A DNA stretch of 64,000 nucleotides, taken from JAAYDI01 sp052034005 (lineage in GTDB: Bacteria; Planctomycetota; Planctomycetia; Pirellulales; Pirellulaceae). Below the pieces are notes generated by a model. It made no database searches. It saw nothing but the letters and a program-made list of their open reading frames with translations, and was not told the origin of the DNA. Positions 41,886-49,981 of the stretch are shown here, piece after piece; positions within the stretch are counted from its first letter, which is position 1, and every line of letters starts with the position of its first letter. Position numbers and translations under genes: made by a program. The stretch is taken from positions 1-64,000 of the forward strand of contig JBPOJB010000023.1 of the NCBI GenBank assembly GCA_052034005.1, read 5' to 3'.

Positions 41886-43274
41886 ATGGCGATGCCTGAG
41901 CTCGACCGGTACCTGCTGGAACACCACGACCAATTCGAGGAGGAGCTGTGCGAACTGCTGCGGATTCCCAGCATCAGCACGGGCCGAACGCACCAGGCCG
42001 AGATCCGGCAGGCCGCAGTGTGGGTGGAGCGTCAGCTGAGCGGGCTGGGCCTCCAGGCGGAAATGATCGAAACGAGCGGCAACCCGGTGGTGTACGCCGA
42101 GTCGCCGCCGGTGCCGGGCGCTCCGACCGTGCTGGTCTATGGCCACTATGACGTGCAGCCTCCCGACCCGCTGGACGAATGGACATCTCCGCCGTTCGAG
42201 CCGACCCGCCGCGACGGCAATCTGTACGCACGGGGCGCGACGGACGACAAGGGGCAGATGCTCACGCATATCAAGAGCGCTGAGGCCTGGATGCGGACCG
42301 CCGGACACCTGCCGGTGCGGCTGAAGTACCTGATCGAGGGCGAGGAAGAGACCGGCAGCGCAGGGCTGGAAGCGTATCTCGCCGCGCACGCCGCCAAGCT
42401 GGCCTGCGACGTGGTGGTCATCAGCGATTCGTCGCAGTTCGGACCCGGGCAGCCCGCCGTCACCTACGGGCTCAAAGGCCTGGCGTACTTCGAGTTGCGG
42501 TTGACTGGCCCGAAACAGGACCTGCATAGTGGGACATTTGGCGGCGGGGTGACCAACCCGGTCAACTGCCTGAGCCAGCTGCTGGCAAGCCTGATCGGCC
42601 CCGGGGGCAAGGTCCGGATCCCCGGGTTCTACGACGATGTCGTACCGCTGTCGCGGCGCGAGCGCCGGCAATTGGCCGCGTTGCCGTTCGACGAATCCGC
42701 GTTCATGGCGCAGATCGGCGTGACGGGCGTAACGGGCGAACGCGGCTACACGACGCTCGAGCGGCGCTGGGCGCGTCCCACCTACGACATCAACGGCATC
42801 TGGGGCGGCTATCAGGGCGAGGGGGCCAAGACCGTGCTGCCCGCCCGGGCCGGCGCCAAGTTCAGCTTCCGACTCGTGCCCAACCAGGACCCGGAGAAGA
42901 TCCACCAGGCGCTGCGCGCCCATTTGGAGGCGCGCTGTCCACCGGGCATCGAGCTGGAGCTGTGCGCGATGCATGCGGCCCGCGGGATCGTGGTGCCGCT
43001 GGACAGCCCCTACATGAAAGCGGCCGCCCGCGCGGTCCAGCAGGGGTTCGGCCAAGCGCCCCTGTTCACCCGCGAAGGCGGATCGATCCCGATCGTGAAC
43101 CTGTTCCACGAGCGGCTGGGGGCCGACTCGCTCCTGCTGGGCTGGGGCCAGGACGACGACAACGCGCACAGCCCCAACGAGAAATTCCATCTGGCGGATT
43201 TCCACCGGGGCATCCGGACGAGCGCGTACCTGTGGGGCGAACTGGGCAAGATCGACGTGACCGCACGCCCCTGA
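41886..43274 (+). CDS. M20-family metallopeptidase (dipeptidase-like)
   Basis: A 462-residue zinc dipeptidase/deacylase of the M20A/M20F group. Metal and catalytic motifs: VLVYGHYDVQPPDPLDEW, RGATDDKGQMLTHI, the catalytic Glu in EGEEETGSAGLEAYL and a metal ligand in VVISDSSQF. A lid domain includes DLHSGTFGGGVTNPVN, and the C-terminus has DNAHSPNEKF. These proteins usually hydrolyse dipeptides; the exact substrate is unknown. ATG 41886. serS follows by 46 bp, so cotranscription is possible. Confidence 0.87.
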   Translation: MAMPELDRYLLEHHDQFEEELCELLRIPSISTGRTHQAEIRQAAVWVERQLSGLGLQAEMIETSGNPVVYAESPPVPGAPTVLVYGHYDVQPPDPLDEWTSPPFEPTRRDGNLYARGATDDKGQMLTHIKSAEAWMRTAGHLPVRLKYLIEGEEETGSAGLEAYLAAHAAKLACDVVVISDSSQFGPGQPAVTYGLKGLAYFELRLTGPKQDLHSGTFGGGVTNPVNCLSQLLASLIGPGGKVRIPGFYDDVVPLSRRERRQLAALPFDESAFMAQIGVTGVTGERGYTTLERRWARPTYDINGIWGGYQGEGAKTVLPARAGAKFSFRLVPNQDPEKIHQALRAHLEARCPPGIELELCAMHAARGIVVPLDSPYMKAAARAVQQGFGQAPLFTREGGSIPIVNLFHERLGADSLLLGWGQDDDNAHSPNEKFHLADFHRGIRTSAYLWGELGKIDVTARP

Positions 43275-43320
43275 CCGGGCGCGGGTCACCGATGCACACA
43301 CTACTGGATCGGACACAGCC

Positions 43321-44613
43321 ATGCTGGATCGGAAGTTCATCATTGAGCATGCGGAACAGGTGAAGCAGAACTGCCTCCGCCGGGGCGTCGCGGCCGAGGT
43401 GGACCGGCTGGTGGAGCTGGAACTGCTGCGGCGCGAGAAGCAGCGCCAGGTGGAGGACCTGAATCGGCGCGCCAACGAAGTGTCCAAGTCGATCGGCAAG
43501 GCGCCCGACGCCGCCTCGCGCGAGGCCCGCAAGGCGGAAGGCCGCCAGCTGCGCGACGCCAAAGACCGCGTGCAGGGCGAAGTCGATGCGCTGGACCGGG
43601 AGATCGAGCGGCTGCAGGCCGGAATCCCCAACATGTCGCATCCCGACGCGCCGGTGGGCACGGACGACCAGGCCAACCGGGAAGTCCGCCGCGGGCGCCA
43701 TGCGCCCCGGACGTTCGACTTCCCCGTGCTGGACCATGTCGACCTGGCGGCCAGGCTCGATCTGATCGACTTCGAAGGCGGCGCGAAGATCGCCGGCCAC
43801 GGGTTCTACTTCCTGCGCAACGAGGCCGTGCTGCTGGAACTGGCCTTGCAGCAGTTCGCCACGCGCCTGCTGATGGCCGAGGGGTTCACGCCGGTCGTGA
43901 CGCCCGATCTGGCCTACACCGAGATCCTCCAGGGCACGGGTTACATCCCGCGCGGGCCGGAAACCCAGATTTACAGCATCGAGAACACGAACCTGAACCT
44001 GGTGGCCACCGCCGAGATCACTTTGGGTGGACTGCTCGCGGGCGAGGTGGTCGACGCCGAGCAGCTGCCGATCAAGCTGTGCGGCATCAGCCACTGTTTC
44101 CGCACCGAAGCCGGCGCGGCCGGCCGCACCTCCCGCGGGCTCTACCGCGTGCATCAGTTCACGAAGGTCGAGATGTTCGCGTTCACGCTGCCCGACCAGA
44201 GCGACGCAATGCTCGAGCACTTCTGCGACCTGGAGTGCCGCCTGTTCGACGAGCTGGGGATTCCATACCGCGTGGTCGATACGGCCACCGGCGACCTGGG
44301 CGGGCCGGCGTACCGCAAATACGACCTGGAGGCCTGGATGCCCGGCCGCGGGGAAGCCGGCCAGTGGGGGGAAGTGACCAGCACATCCAACTGCACGGAC
44401 TACCAGGCACGACGGCTCAACGTCCGTTACAAGGTGCGCGGCCACAAGGGCACGCAGCTGGTCCATACGCTCAACGGCACCGCGATCGCCGTCAGCCGCG
44501 CGCTGTTGGCCATCCTGGAGAACTACCAGCAGGCGGACGGGTCCGTCACGATCCCCGACGTCCTTCGCCCTTGGGTCGGCTGTGACGCCATCCGGCCGCG
44601 GTCCGCCCACTAG
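43321..44613 (+). CDS. serS: Seryl-tRNA synthetase
   Basis: A class II synthetase. The N-terminal helical arm that binds the tRNA-Ser long variable arm is at ~1-105. The catalytic core has motif 2 (CFRTEAGAAGRTSRGLYRVHQ) and the GDLGGPAYRKYDLEAWMP segment, then TSTSNCTDYQARR and motif 3 (NGTAIAVSRALLAILEN). Length 430 is typical. ATG 43321. The stop is 12 bp from the convergent stop of the glmM-like gene. Confidence 0.95.
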   Translation: MLDRKFIIEHAEQVKQNCLRRGVAAEVDRLVELELLRREKQRQVEDLNRRANEVSKSIGKAPDAASREARKAEGRQLRDAKDRVQGEVDALDREIERLQAGIPNMSHPDAPVGTDDQANREVRRGRHAPRTFDFPVLDHVDLAARLDLIDFEGGAKIAGHGFYFLRNEAVLLELALQQFATRLLMAEGFTPVVTPDLAYTEILQGTGYIPRGPETQIYSIENTNLNLVATAEITLGGLLAGEVVDAEQLPIKLCGISHCFRTEAGAAGRTSRGLYRVHQFTKVEMFAFTLPDQSDAMLEHFCDLECRLFDELGIPYRVVDTATGDLGGPAYRKYDLEAWMPGRGEAGQWGEVTSTSNCTDYQARRLNVRYKVRGHKGTQLVHTLNGTAIAVSRALLAILENYQQADGSVTIPDVLRPWVGCDAIRPRSAH

Positions 44614-44625
44614 GATCGCGGTCTG

Positions 44626-45969
44626 TCAGAGCTTGGCGATCACCTTGGCCGCCTCGGCACACAGCTGGCGTGATTCGGCCGCCGTCGGGGTCTCGGCCAC
44701 GATGCGGACAATCGGCTCCGTGTTGCTGGCGCGCACCAGGAGCCACTTGCCGGGCCAATCGAGGCGCAAGCCGTCCAGGCGGCTCTTCTGCGCGTCCGCG
44801 AAGTGCTTCTCCAGCGCGGCGAACGATTTGGAGATGGCCTTGGGCGGCACGCTCTGTTTCGTCTTGCAGATCTCGTAGCGGGGCAGCTCGCTCGCCAGAC
44901 GGCTCACCGGCAGGCCGCGACACGCCATCGCGTAGAGGATCCAGGCCATGCCGACGAAGCTGTCGCGGATGAAACCGACTTGCGGGTCGATCGGCCCGCC
45001 GTTGCCCTCGCCGCCGAACACCGCCGCCTGCTCCTGCATCACCCGCACCACGTTCGCCTCCCCGACTGCCGAACGGAAGAAGGGGACGCCGTGCCGCGCG
45101 GCGAGGTCCTCGGCAATGCGGCTGGTGGAGCAGTTCGTGACCACCGGGCCCGATCGCATCCGCAGCACTTGGGCAAGACACAGCGCCAACGTGTACTCCT
45201 CGCCCAGGTACTTGCCCTGCTCGTCGATCACCGCGAGGCGATCGGCATCGGGGTCCTGGCAGAAGCCGATATCGGCGCGCGCCGCGACGACCTCCCGGCA
45301 GACACCGGCCAGGTTTTCGGCCGTCGGCTCCGGCGGATGGGCGAACAGGCCATCGGGCTGCCCGCCGAGGATCGTAACGCGGCAGCCCAGGGCCTTGAGC
45401 AGCCGCTGGCCCAGGGTGCTGCCAGCACCGTGGTTGGAGTCCAGCAGCACACCGAACCGGCGCTGGCGAATCGGCGCGGGATCGATGGTCGACAGCAGCA
45501 GTTCGAGGTGGCGGTGCGTCGTGTCCTCGATGCTGCGGGCCTGGCCCACACGCTGGTAGTCGACCCAGGCGATCCGCTCGGCCTGGAACCGGGCCACCAC
45601 CTGCTCGCCCTCCTGGGCCGAGAGCACCTGTCCCGACTGGGAGAACAACTTGATGCCGTTGTACTGCGGGGGATTGTGGCTGGCGGTGACCTGGATCGCG
45701 CCGGCCGCGGCCCGATCGCGCACCAGCACGCCGACCGTCGGCGTCGCCGCCAGGTCGGCATCCAGGACCGGGCGGCCCACCGCCAAGAGGGCGCCGCGGA
45801 TACTGTCCACCAACATTCGGCCGGTGCCGCGCCCATCGCGAGACAGGACCAGCGGCCCCTCGGGCTGGCCGGCCGCATAGGCGCAGGCGAACTGCGCGGC
45901 GAGTTCCGGCGTGAGCGTCTCGCCGACCACGCCCCGCAGCCCGGATACACTGATTATCAGTTCGCTCAT
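44626..45969 (-). CDS. Phosphohexomutase, GlmM-like (archaeal-type motifs)
   Basis: An alpha-D-phosphohexomutase of 447 residues, the length of GlmM. Domains in order: phosphoserine loop ITASHNPPQYNGIKLF-type (VTASHNPPQYNGIKLF), metal loop DPDADRLAV, sugar loop FGGEGNGGPI, and phosphate loop RASNTEPIVRIVAE. The GGEGNGG and RASNTEP loops resemble archaeal GlmM/phosphomannomutases rather than bacterial GlmM (GGEQSGH, RxSGTEP). Phosphoglucosamine mutase for UDP-GlcNAc synthesis is the best guess; phosphomannomutase is possible. ATG 45969. It is divergent from a second, larger phosphohexomutase. Confidence 0.85.
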   Translation of the reverse strand: MSELIISVSGLRGVVGETLTPELAAQFACAYAAGQPEGPLVLSRDGRGTGRMLVDSIRGALLAVGRPVLDADLAATPTVGVLVRDRAAAGAIQVTASHNPPQYNGIKLFSQSGQVLSAQEGEQVVARFQAERIAWVDYQRVGQARSIEDTTHRHLELLLSTIDPAPIRQRRFGVLLDSNHGAGSTLGQRLLKALGCRVTILGGQPDGLFAHPPEPTAENLAGVCREVVAARADIGFCQDPDADRLAVIDEQGKYLGEEYTLALCLAQVLRMRSGPVVTNCSTSRIAEDLAARHGVPFFRSAVGEANVVRVMQEQAAVFGGEGNGGPIDPQVGFIRDSFVGMAWILYAMACRGLPVSRLASELPRYEICKTKQSVPPKAISKSFAALEKHFADAQKSRLDGLRLDWPGKWLLVRASNTEPIVRIVAETPTAAESRQLCAEAAKVIAKL

Positions 45970-46024
45970 GGTCAACAAATCCCCAGACCTGTTGGGCCGG
46001 CCCGGATGGACCGATTGGTGCGTA

Positions 46025-46030
46025 AATATA
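46025..46030 (-). promoter_or_regulatory. -10 box for the glmM-like gene
   Basis: TATATT on the minus strand about 55 bp before the ATG; -35 weak. It forms a back-to-back promoter pair with the one at 46076-46105. Confidence 0.35.
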
Positions 46031-46075
46031 GCTCGTTTGCCGTCCGTGGGAACCGGGGCGCGGGCGCTGGGCAAC

Positions 46076-46105
46076 TTGATAGGGGATCCGCCGGGCCCCT
46101 ACAAT
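46076..46105 (+). promoter_or_regulatory. Predicted promoter of the pgm-like gene
   Basis: TTGATA (46076-46081), an 18-bp spacer and TACAAT (46100-46105), about 68 bp before the ATG at 46174. Confidence 0.55.
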
Positions 46106-46173
46106 CCACACGAGAGGCCGCGGCCGGGCGGCCGGCGAGCCCACCGCGGAGAGACGGGAAAGGGACTGGAAGG

Positions 46174-47979
46174 ATGAAGATCGAACAGGCGCTGGCCGAC
46201 CTGGAGGTGGCCGCGAACGCCGGACGACTCTCGGCCGGAGCCGCCCGCAACATCCGGCAGTGGCTGACCGAGCCGCGCTACGCGGCCTATGCCCCGGCGG
46301 TCGTCCAGCACATCGCGGACGGGAAATGGCAGCTGCTGGACGACGTGTTCTGGACCGTGATCCCCTTCGGGACGGGCGGTCGGCGCGGGCGCATGTACCC
46401 GATCGGGACCAACGCCATCAACGACCGCACGATCGGCGAGAGCGCGCAAGGGCTGGCCGCTTATGTGCGCGGGCTGGCGCCGGCCGGGGCGGAGCGCTCC
46501 TGTGCCATCGCCTACGACACGCGTCACCAGTCGCGGCATTTCGCCGAGCTCTGTGCGGGGATCATGGTGGCCGCCGGGTTCCAGGTGTACCTGCTGGACG
46601 ACTACCGCAGCACGCCGGAGCTGTCCTACCTGGTGCGGCAGCGGCAGTGTGCCTGCGGCATCATGGTCACCGCCAGCCACAACCCGCCGAGCGACAACGC
46701 GGTGAAGATCTTCTGGTCCACGGGCGGCCAGGTGCTCCCGCCGCACGACCGCGCGATCATCGATCAGGTGATGCGCGTGGAGGAGATCGTCCAAGCCGAC
46801 TTCGCCAACGCCGTGGCGCAAGGCCGGATCGTGCCCTGCGCCGCGGAGACCGACGCGGCGTACCTGGCCGAGCTGGCCGGTCAGAGTTTCGGCGGGCCGC
46901 GCGACCTGCGCATCCTTTACTCGCCCCTGCACGGCGTGGGCGCGTCCGCGGTGGGCCCGTTGCTGGTCAGGGCCGGCTTCCGGGACGTGGTCATCTACCC
47001 GCCCCACGCGGCGCCGGACGGGGACTTCCCGCATGTTCCGGGCCACGTCTCCAACCCGGAGAACCCGCGCGTGTTTGACGCGCTGAGCGACTACGCGCGG
47101 GACACAGGCGCCGAGCTGGTGCTCGCCACCGATCCCGACGGCGATCGGATGGGGTGTGCCGCCCCACTCACGCTGGAGCCGGGCGCGGCGTGGGCGCCGC
47201 TGAACGGCAATCAGCTGGGGGCCCTGCTGACCGACTACGTGCTCGAGCGGCGGCACGCGGCCGGCACGCTCTCGCCCCGACATTACGTGGTCAAGACGCT
47301 GGTCACCACGGAACTGATCCAGCGGATTGCCGCCCGCTACGGCGTGCGCACCTGCGGCGATCTGCTCGTGGGATTCAAGTGGATTGGGGGCGTGATCGAT
47401 CAGGAGGGCCCGGCGCAGTTCGTCATCGCCTGCGAGGAGTCACACGGGTACCTAGTCGGGCACTACGCGCGCGACAAGGACGGGGTGGTCGCCTGCCTTC
47501 TGATGGCCGAGCTCTCCGCGCGGCTCAAGGCGGCGGGCAAATCGGTGCACCAGCGACTGGACGAACTGCTGCTCGAGCACGGCGTGCACACCGAGCGGCT
47601 GGTGACGATCCAGATGGACGGCTCCGAAGGCATGGAGCGGATGCAGCGGCTGATGGACCGGGTGCGGCGTCAGCCGCCCGCGGCGTTGGGCGGCCAGGAG
47701 ATCGCCGCGGCGCGCGACTATCTGGAGCAGCAGATCCGGGCGCACGGCACGACCCGGCCGCTGGCCGGCCCGCGCGGCGACATGGTGTTCTTCGATTTCG
47801 CCGCGCCGGGCAACAGCCTGGCCGTCCGCCCGTCGGGCACGGAGCCCAAGATCAAGTTCTACCTGTTTGCCTTCACGCCCCCCAGTGCGAGTGCCGACCT
47901 GGCGGCGGTGAAGGCCGAGCAGTGTGCGCGCCTGGACCGGCTGGAAGAGGACCTGCGCGCGCTGGCCCGATCCGTGTAG
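46174..47979 (+). CDS. Phosphoglucomutase/phosphomannomutase (PgcA-type)
   Basis: A 601-residue phosphohexomutase of the larger PgcA/Pgm2 type, interconverting glucose-1-P and glucose-6-P (or mannose phosphates). Motifs: PIGTNAINDRTIGES, catalytic serine loop MVTASHNPPSDNAVKIFW, metal loop TDPDGDRMG, sugar loop CEESHGYLVG and phosphate loop RPSGTEPKIKFY. The frame is open for 457 codons upstream, antisense to the glmM-like gene, but ATG 46174 has an AAGGA ribosome binding site and matches the family start. uvrC follows by 13 bp. Confidence 0.9.
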   Translation: MKIEQALADLEVAANAGRLSAGAARNIRQWLTEPRYAAYAPAVVQHIADGKWQLLDDVFWTVIPFGTGGRRGRMYPIGTNAINDRTIGESAQGLAAYVRGLAPAGAERSCAIAYDTRHQSRHFAELCAGIMVAAGFQVYLLDDYRSTPELSYLVRQRQCACGIMVTASHNPPSDNAVKIFWSTGGQVLPPHDRAIIDQVMRVEEIVQADFANAVAQGRIVPCAAETDAAYLAELAGQSFGGPRDLRILYSPLHGVGASAVGPLLVRAGFRDVVIYPPHAAPDGDFPHVPGHVSNPENPRVFDALSDYARDTGAELVLATDPDGDRMGCAAPLTLEPGAAWAPLNGNQLGALLTDYVLERRHAAGTLSPRHYVVKTLVTTELIQRIAARYGVRTCGDLLVGFKWIGGVIDQEGPAQFVIACEESHGYLVGHYARDKDGVVACLLMAELSARLKAAGKSVHQRLDELLLEHGVHTERLVTIQMDGSEGMERMQRLMDRVRRQPPAALGGQEIAAARDYLEQQIRAHGTTRPLAGPRGDMVFFDFAAPGNSLAVRPSGTEPKIKFYLFAFTPPSASADLAAVKAEQCARLDRLEEDLRALARSV

Positions 47980-47992
47980 GAGGGATTCCACG

Positions 47993-49411
47993 ATGCCCGC
48001 CGATGTCGACCAGTCCGCGGCGGAGCCGGTGGGCGAGCCGGAGGGCGGCCGGAGTCCGGCCGCGGCCGCGGTGCGCGGCTTCCCACACCTGCCGGGCGTG
48101 TACCTGTTCAAGGACCGGGCGGGCGTCGTGATCTACGTCGGGAAAGCGGTGGACCTCCGCGCGCGGGCCGGGAGCTATTTCCTCAAGGCGGCCGCGGACG
48201 ACCCGCGGACGGGGCCGTGGGTCGCCGAGATCTGGGACGCGGACTACATCCAGTGCGACAGCGAGGTGGATGCGCTGCTCGTGGAATCGCGCCTGATCAA
48301 GGACATCCAGCCGAAGCACAATCGGGAACAGAAGGACGACAAGACGTTCCCCTACCTGATGATCACGACCCACGAGGACTTCCCGCGCGTGGAGGTGACG
48401 CGCGAGCCGAAGTCGCGGGGCGTGAAGCTCTACGGACCCTTCCCCAGCGCCGGCTCGCTGCGCGGCGCCGTGCAAGTGCTGCAGCGCATCTTCAAGTTCC
48501 GCACGTGCAGCCTGGAGATCACCGAGGGCGATGAGCGGTGGCGGTGGTTCCGCCCCTGCCTGTTGGCCAGTATCAATCAGTGCACGGCGCCCTGCAACCT
48601 GCGGATCAGCAAGGGGGACTACCGGCGCGACATCCATCGACTGCAGATGTTCCTGAGCGGCAAGAAGCAGGCGCTGCTGGAGCAGATGCGGACGGAGATG
48701 CAAGCCGCCTCGGCGGAATTGCAGTTCGAGCGCGCCGCGCGGCTGCGCGACGAGATCCACATGCTCGAGACCCTGGACCAGCGCGGCCAGCTCGACACCC
48801 ACGCCCAGCCCGAGGTGTTCTTCATCGACCCGCAGAAAGGGCTCGCCGGACTGCGCCGGGTGCTCAAGCTCGACAAAGTCCCCCGCACCATCGAAGGGAT
48901 CGACATCGCACACCTGCAGGGCGGCCAGACGGTCGCCAGCCTCGTGCAGTTCATCGACGGGCTGCCGTTCAAGCCCGGCTACCGGCGGTACAAGATCCGC
49001 GACGCCCGGGGCGGCGATGATTTCCGCAGCATCCGGGAGGTCGTCGCGCGGCGCTACCGGCGGCTGCAGGACGAATCCGACGTGCTCCCCGATCTGATCC
49101 TGATCGATGGCGGCAAGGGGCAACTCCACGCCGCCCTCGCGGCGTTCCACGAACAGGCGATCGCGCCGCCGACCGTCGTGTCGCTGGCCAAGCGGGACGA
49201 GGAGTTGTACCTGCCGGACGTCGCCGCGCCGCTGCGGTTGAGCCGCCACGCGTTCGCGTTGCGACTGCTGCAGTACGTGCGCGACGAGGCCCACCGGTTC
49301 GCGCAGCACTACCACCATATCCTGCGCAGGAAATCCTCGCTCGGCTCGGCACCCGAGCCGCCGCAGCAGCAGCGCCGGCGCGCCCGGCGCCGCGACCAGG
49401 GGACGACCTGA
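47993..49411 (+). CDS. uvrC: UvrC-like excinuclease subunit lacking the C-terminal HhH domain
   Basis: UvrC makes both incisions in nucleotide excision repair. N-terminal GIY-YIG domain (GVYLFKDRAGVVIYVGKAVDL), a Cys-containing region (CTAPCNLRISKGDY), UVR motif (AAELQFERAARLRDEI-like) and the RNase H-like 3' domain with EGIDIAHLQGG, LILIDGGKGQL and RDEAHRFA. The protein stops at 472 residues with a basic tail; the (HhH)2 DNA-binding domain of ~600-residue UvrC is missing. ATG 47993 follows AGGAGGG. The 13-bp gap to the pgm-like gene suggests a shared transcript. Confidence 0.88.
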   Translation: MPADVDQSAAEPVGEPEGGRSPAAAAVRGFPHLPGVYLFKDRAGVVIYVGKAVDLRARAGSYFLKAAADDPRTGPWVAEIWDADYIQCDSEVDALLVESRLIKDIQPKHNREQKDDKTFPYLMITTHEDFPRVEVTREPKSRGVKLYGPFPSAGSLRGAVQVLQRIFKFRTCSLEITEGDERWRWFRPCLLASINQCTAPCNLRISKGDYRRDIHRLQMFLSGKKQALLEQMRTEMQAASAELQFERAARLRDEIHMLETLDQRGQLDTHAQPEVFFIDPQKGLAGLRRVLKLDKVPRTIEGIDIAHLQGGQTVASLVQFIDGLPFKPGYRRYKIRDARGGDDFRSIREVVARRYRRLQDESDVLPDLILIDGGKGQLHAALAAFHEQAIAPPTVVSLAKRDEELYLPDVAAPLRLSRHAFALRLLQYVRDEAHRFAQHYHHILRRKSSLGSAPEPPQQQRRRARRRDQGTT

Positions 49412-49414
49412 ACG

Positions 49415-49981
49415 TCATCCGCCGCGCGGACCCAAGCCGAGCAGCCCGGCATGGGGCGCCAGGGCGTCGATCACGAACTGGATGTGCGCATCGAGCTCCA
49501 CGCCCAGGTCCTCCGCGCCCCGCACGATGTCCTCCCGCTGGACGGCCGCCGCGAAGCTCTTCTGCTTCATCTTCTTCCGCACGCTCGACGCCTGCAGGCC
49601 GGCGATCCCCTCCGGACGCACCAGCGCGCAGGCGAAGATCAGCCCGCACAGCTCGTCGCAGGCATACAACGTCTTGTCCAACAGCGACCGGCGCGGACAG
49701 TCGGTCAGGTAGTCGGCGTGCGCTTTGATCGCGTAAATCACCTCCTCCGGATACCCGCGCTGGGCGAGGATCGCCGCGCCTTGCAACGGGTGGTCGGGCG
49801 GGGTCGGCCACCGCTCATAGTCGAAGTCGTGCAGCAGACCGACGATGCCCCACTTCTCCTGGTCCTCCCCGAACTTCCGGGCGTAAGCGCGCAACGCCAA
49901 CTCGACGGCCAGCATGTGGCGACGCAGGTTCTCGTTGTGCGTATGCTCGCACAACAGCTCCCAGGCGGACTGGCGGTTCAT
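49415..49981 (-). CDS. HD-domain (HDIG-type) hydrolase-like protein
   Basis: A 187-residue protein with an HD-domain core: the first His in NLRRHMLAVE, the HD pair in GIVGLLHDFDYERWP, and a downstream AIKAHADY His. It belongs to the HDIG-type metal-dependent phosphohydrolase-like group; no substrate can be deduced. ATG 49981 overlaps the stop of the upstream TPR gene by 4 nt, so the pair is coupled. It is convergent with uvrC, 3 bp away. Confidence 0.82.
   Translation of the reverse strand: MNRQSAWELLCEHTHNENLRRHMLAVELALRAYARKFGEDQEKWGIVGLLHDFDYERWPTPPDHPLQGAAILAQRGYPEEVIYAIKAHADYLTDCPRRSLLDKTLYACDELCGLIFACALVRPEGIAGLQASSVRKKMKQKSFAAAVQREDIVRGAEDLGVELDAHIQFVIDALAPHAGLLGLGPRGG

Noticed and set aside
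41679..43676. A ~665-codon minus-strand open frame opposite the M20 peptidase
   Set aside because: Shadow; peptidase motifs are intact on the plus strand.
44803..46173. Long in-frame extension (457 codons) upstream of the pgm-like gene
   Set aside because: It is antisense to the glmM-like gene; open antisense frames are expected at this GC content, and ATG 46174 has a ribosome binding site and the family start.
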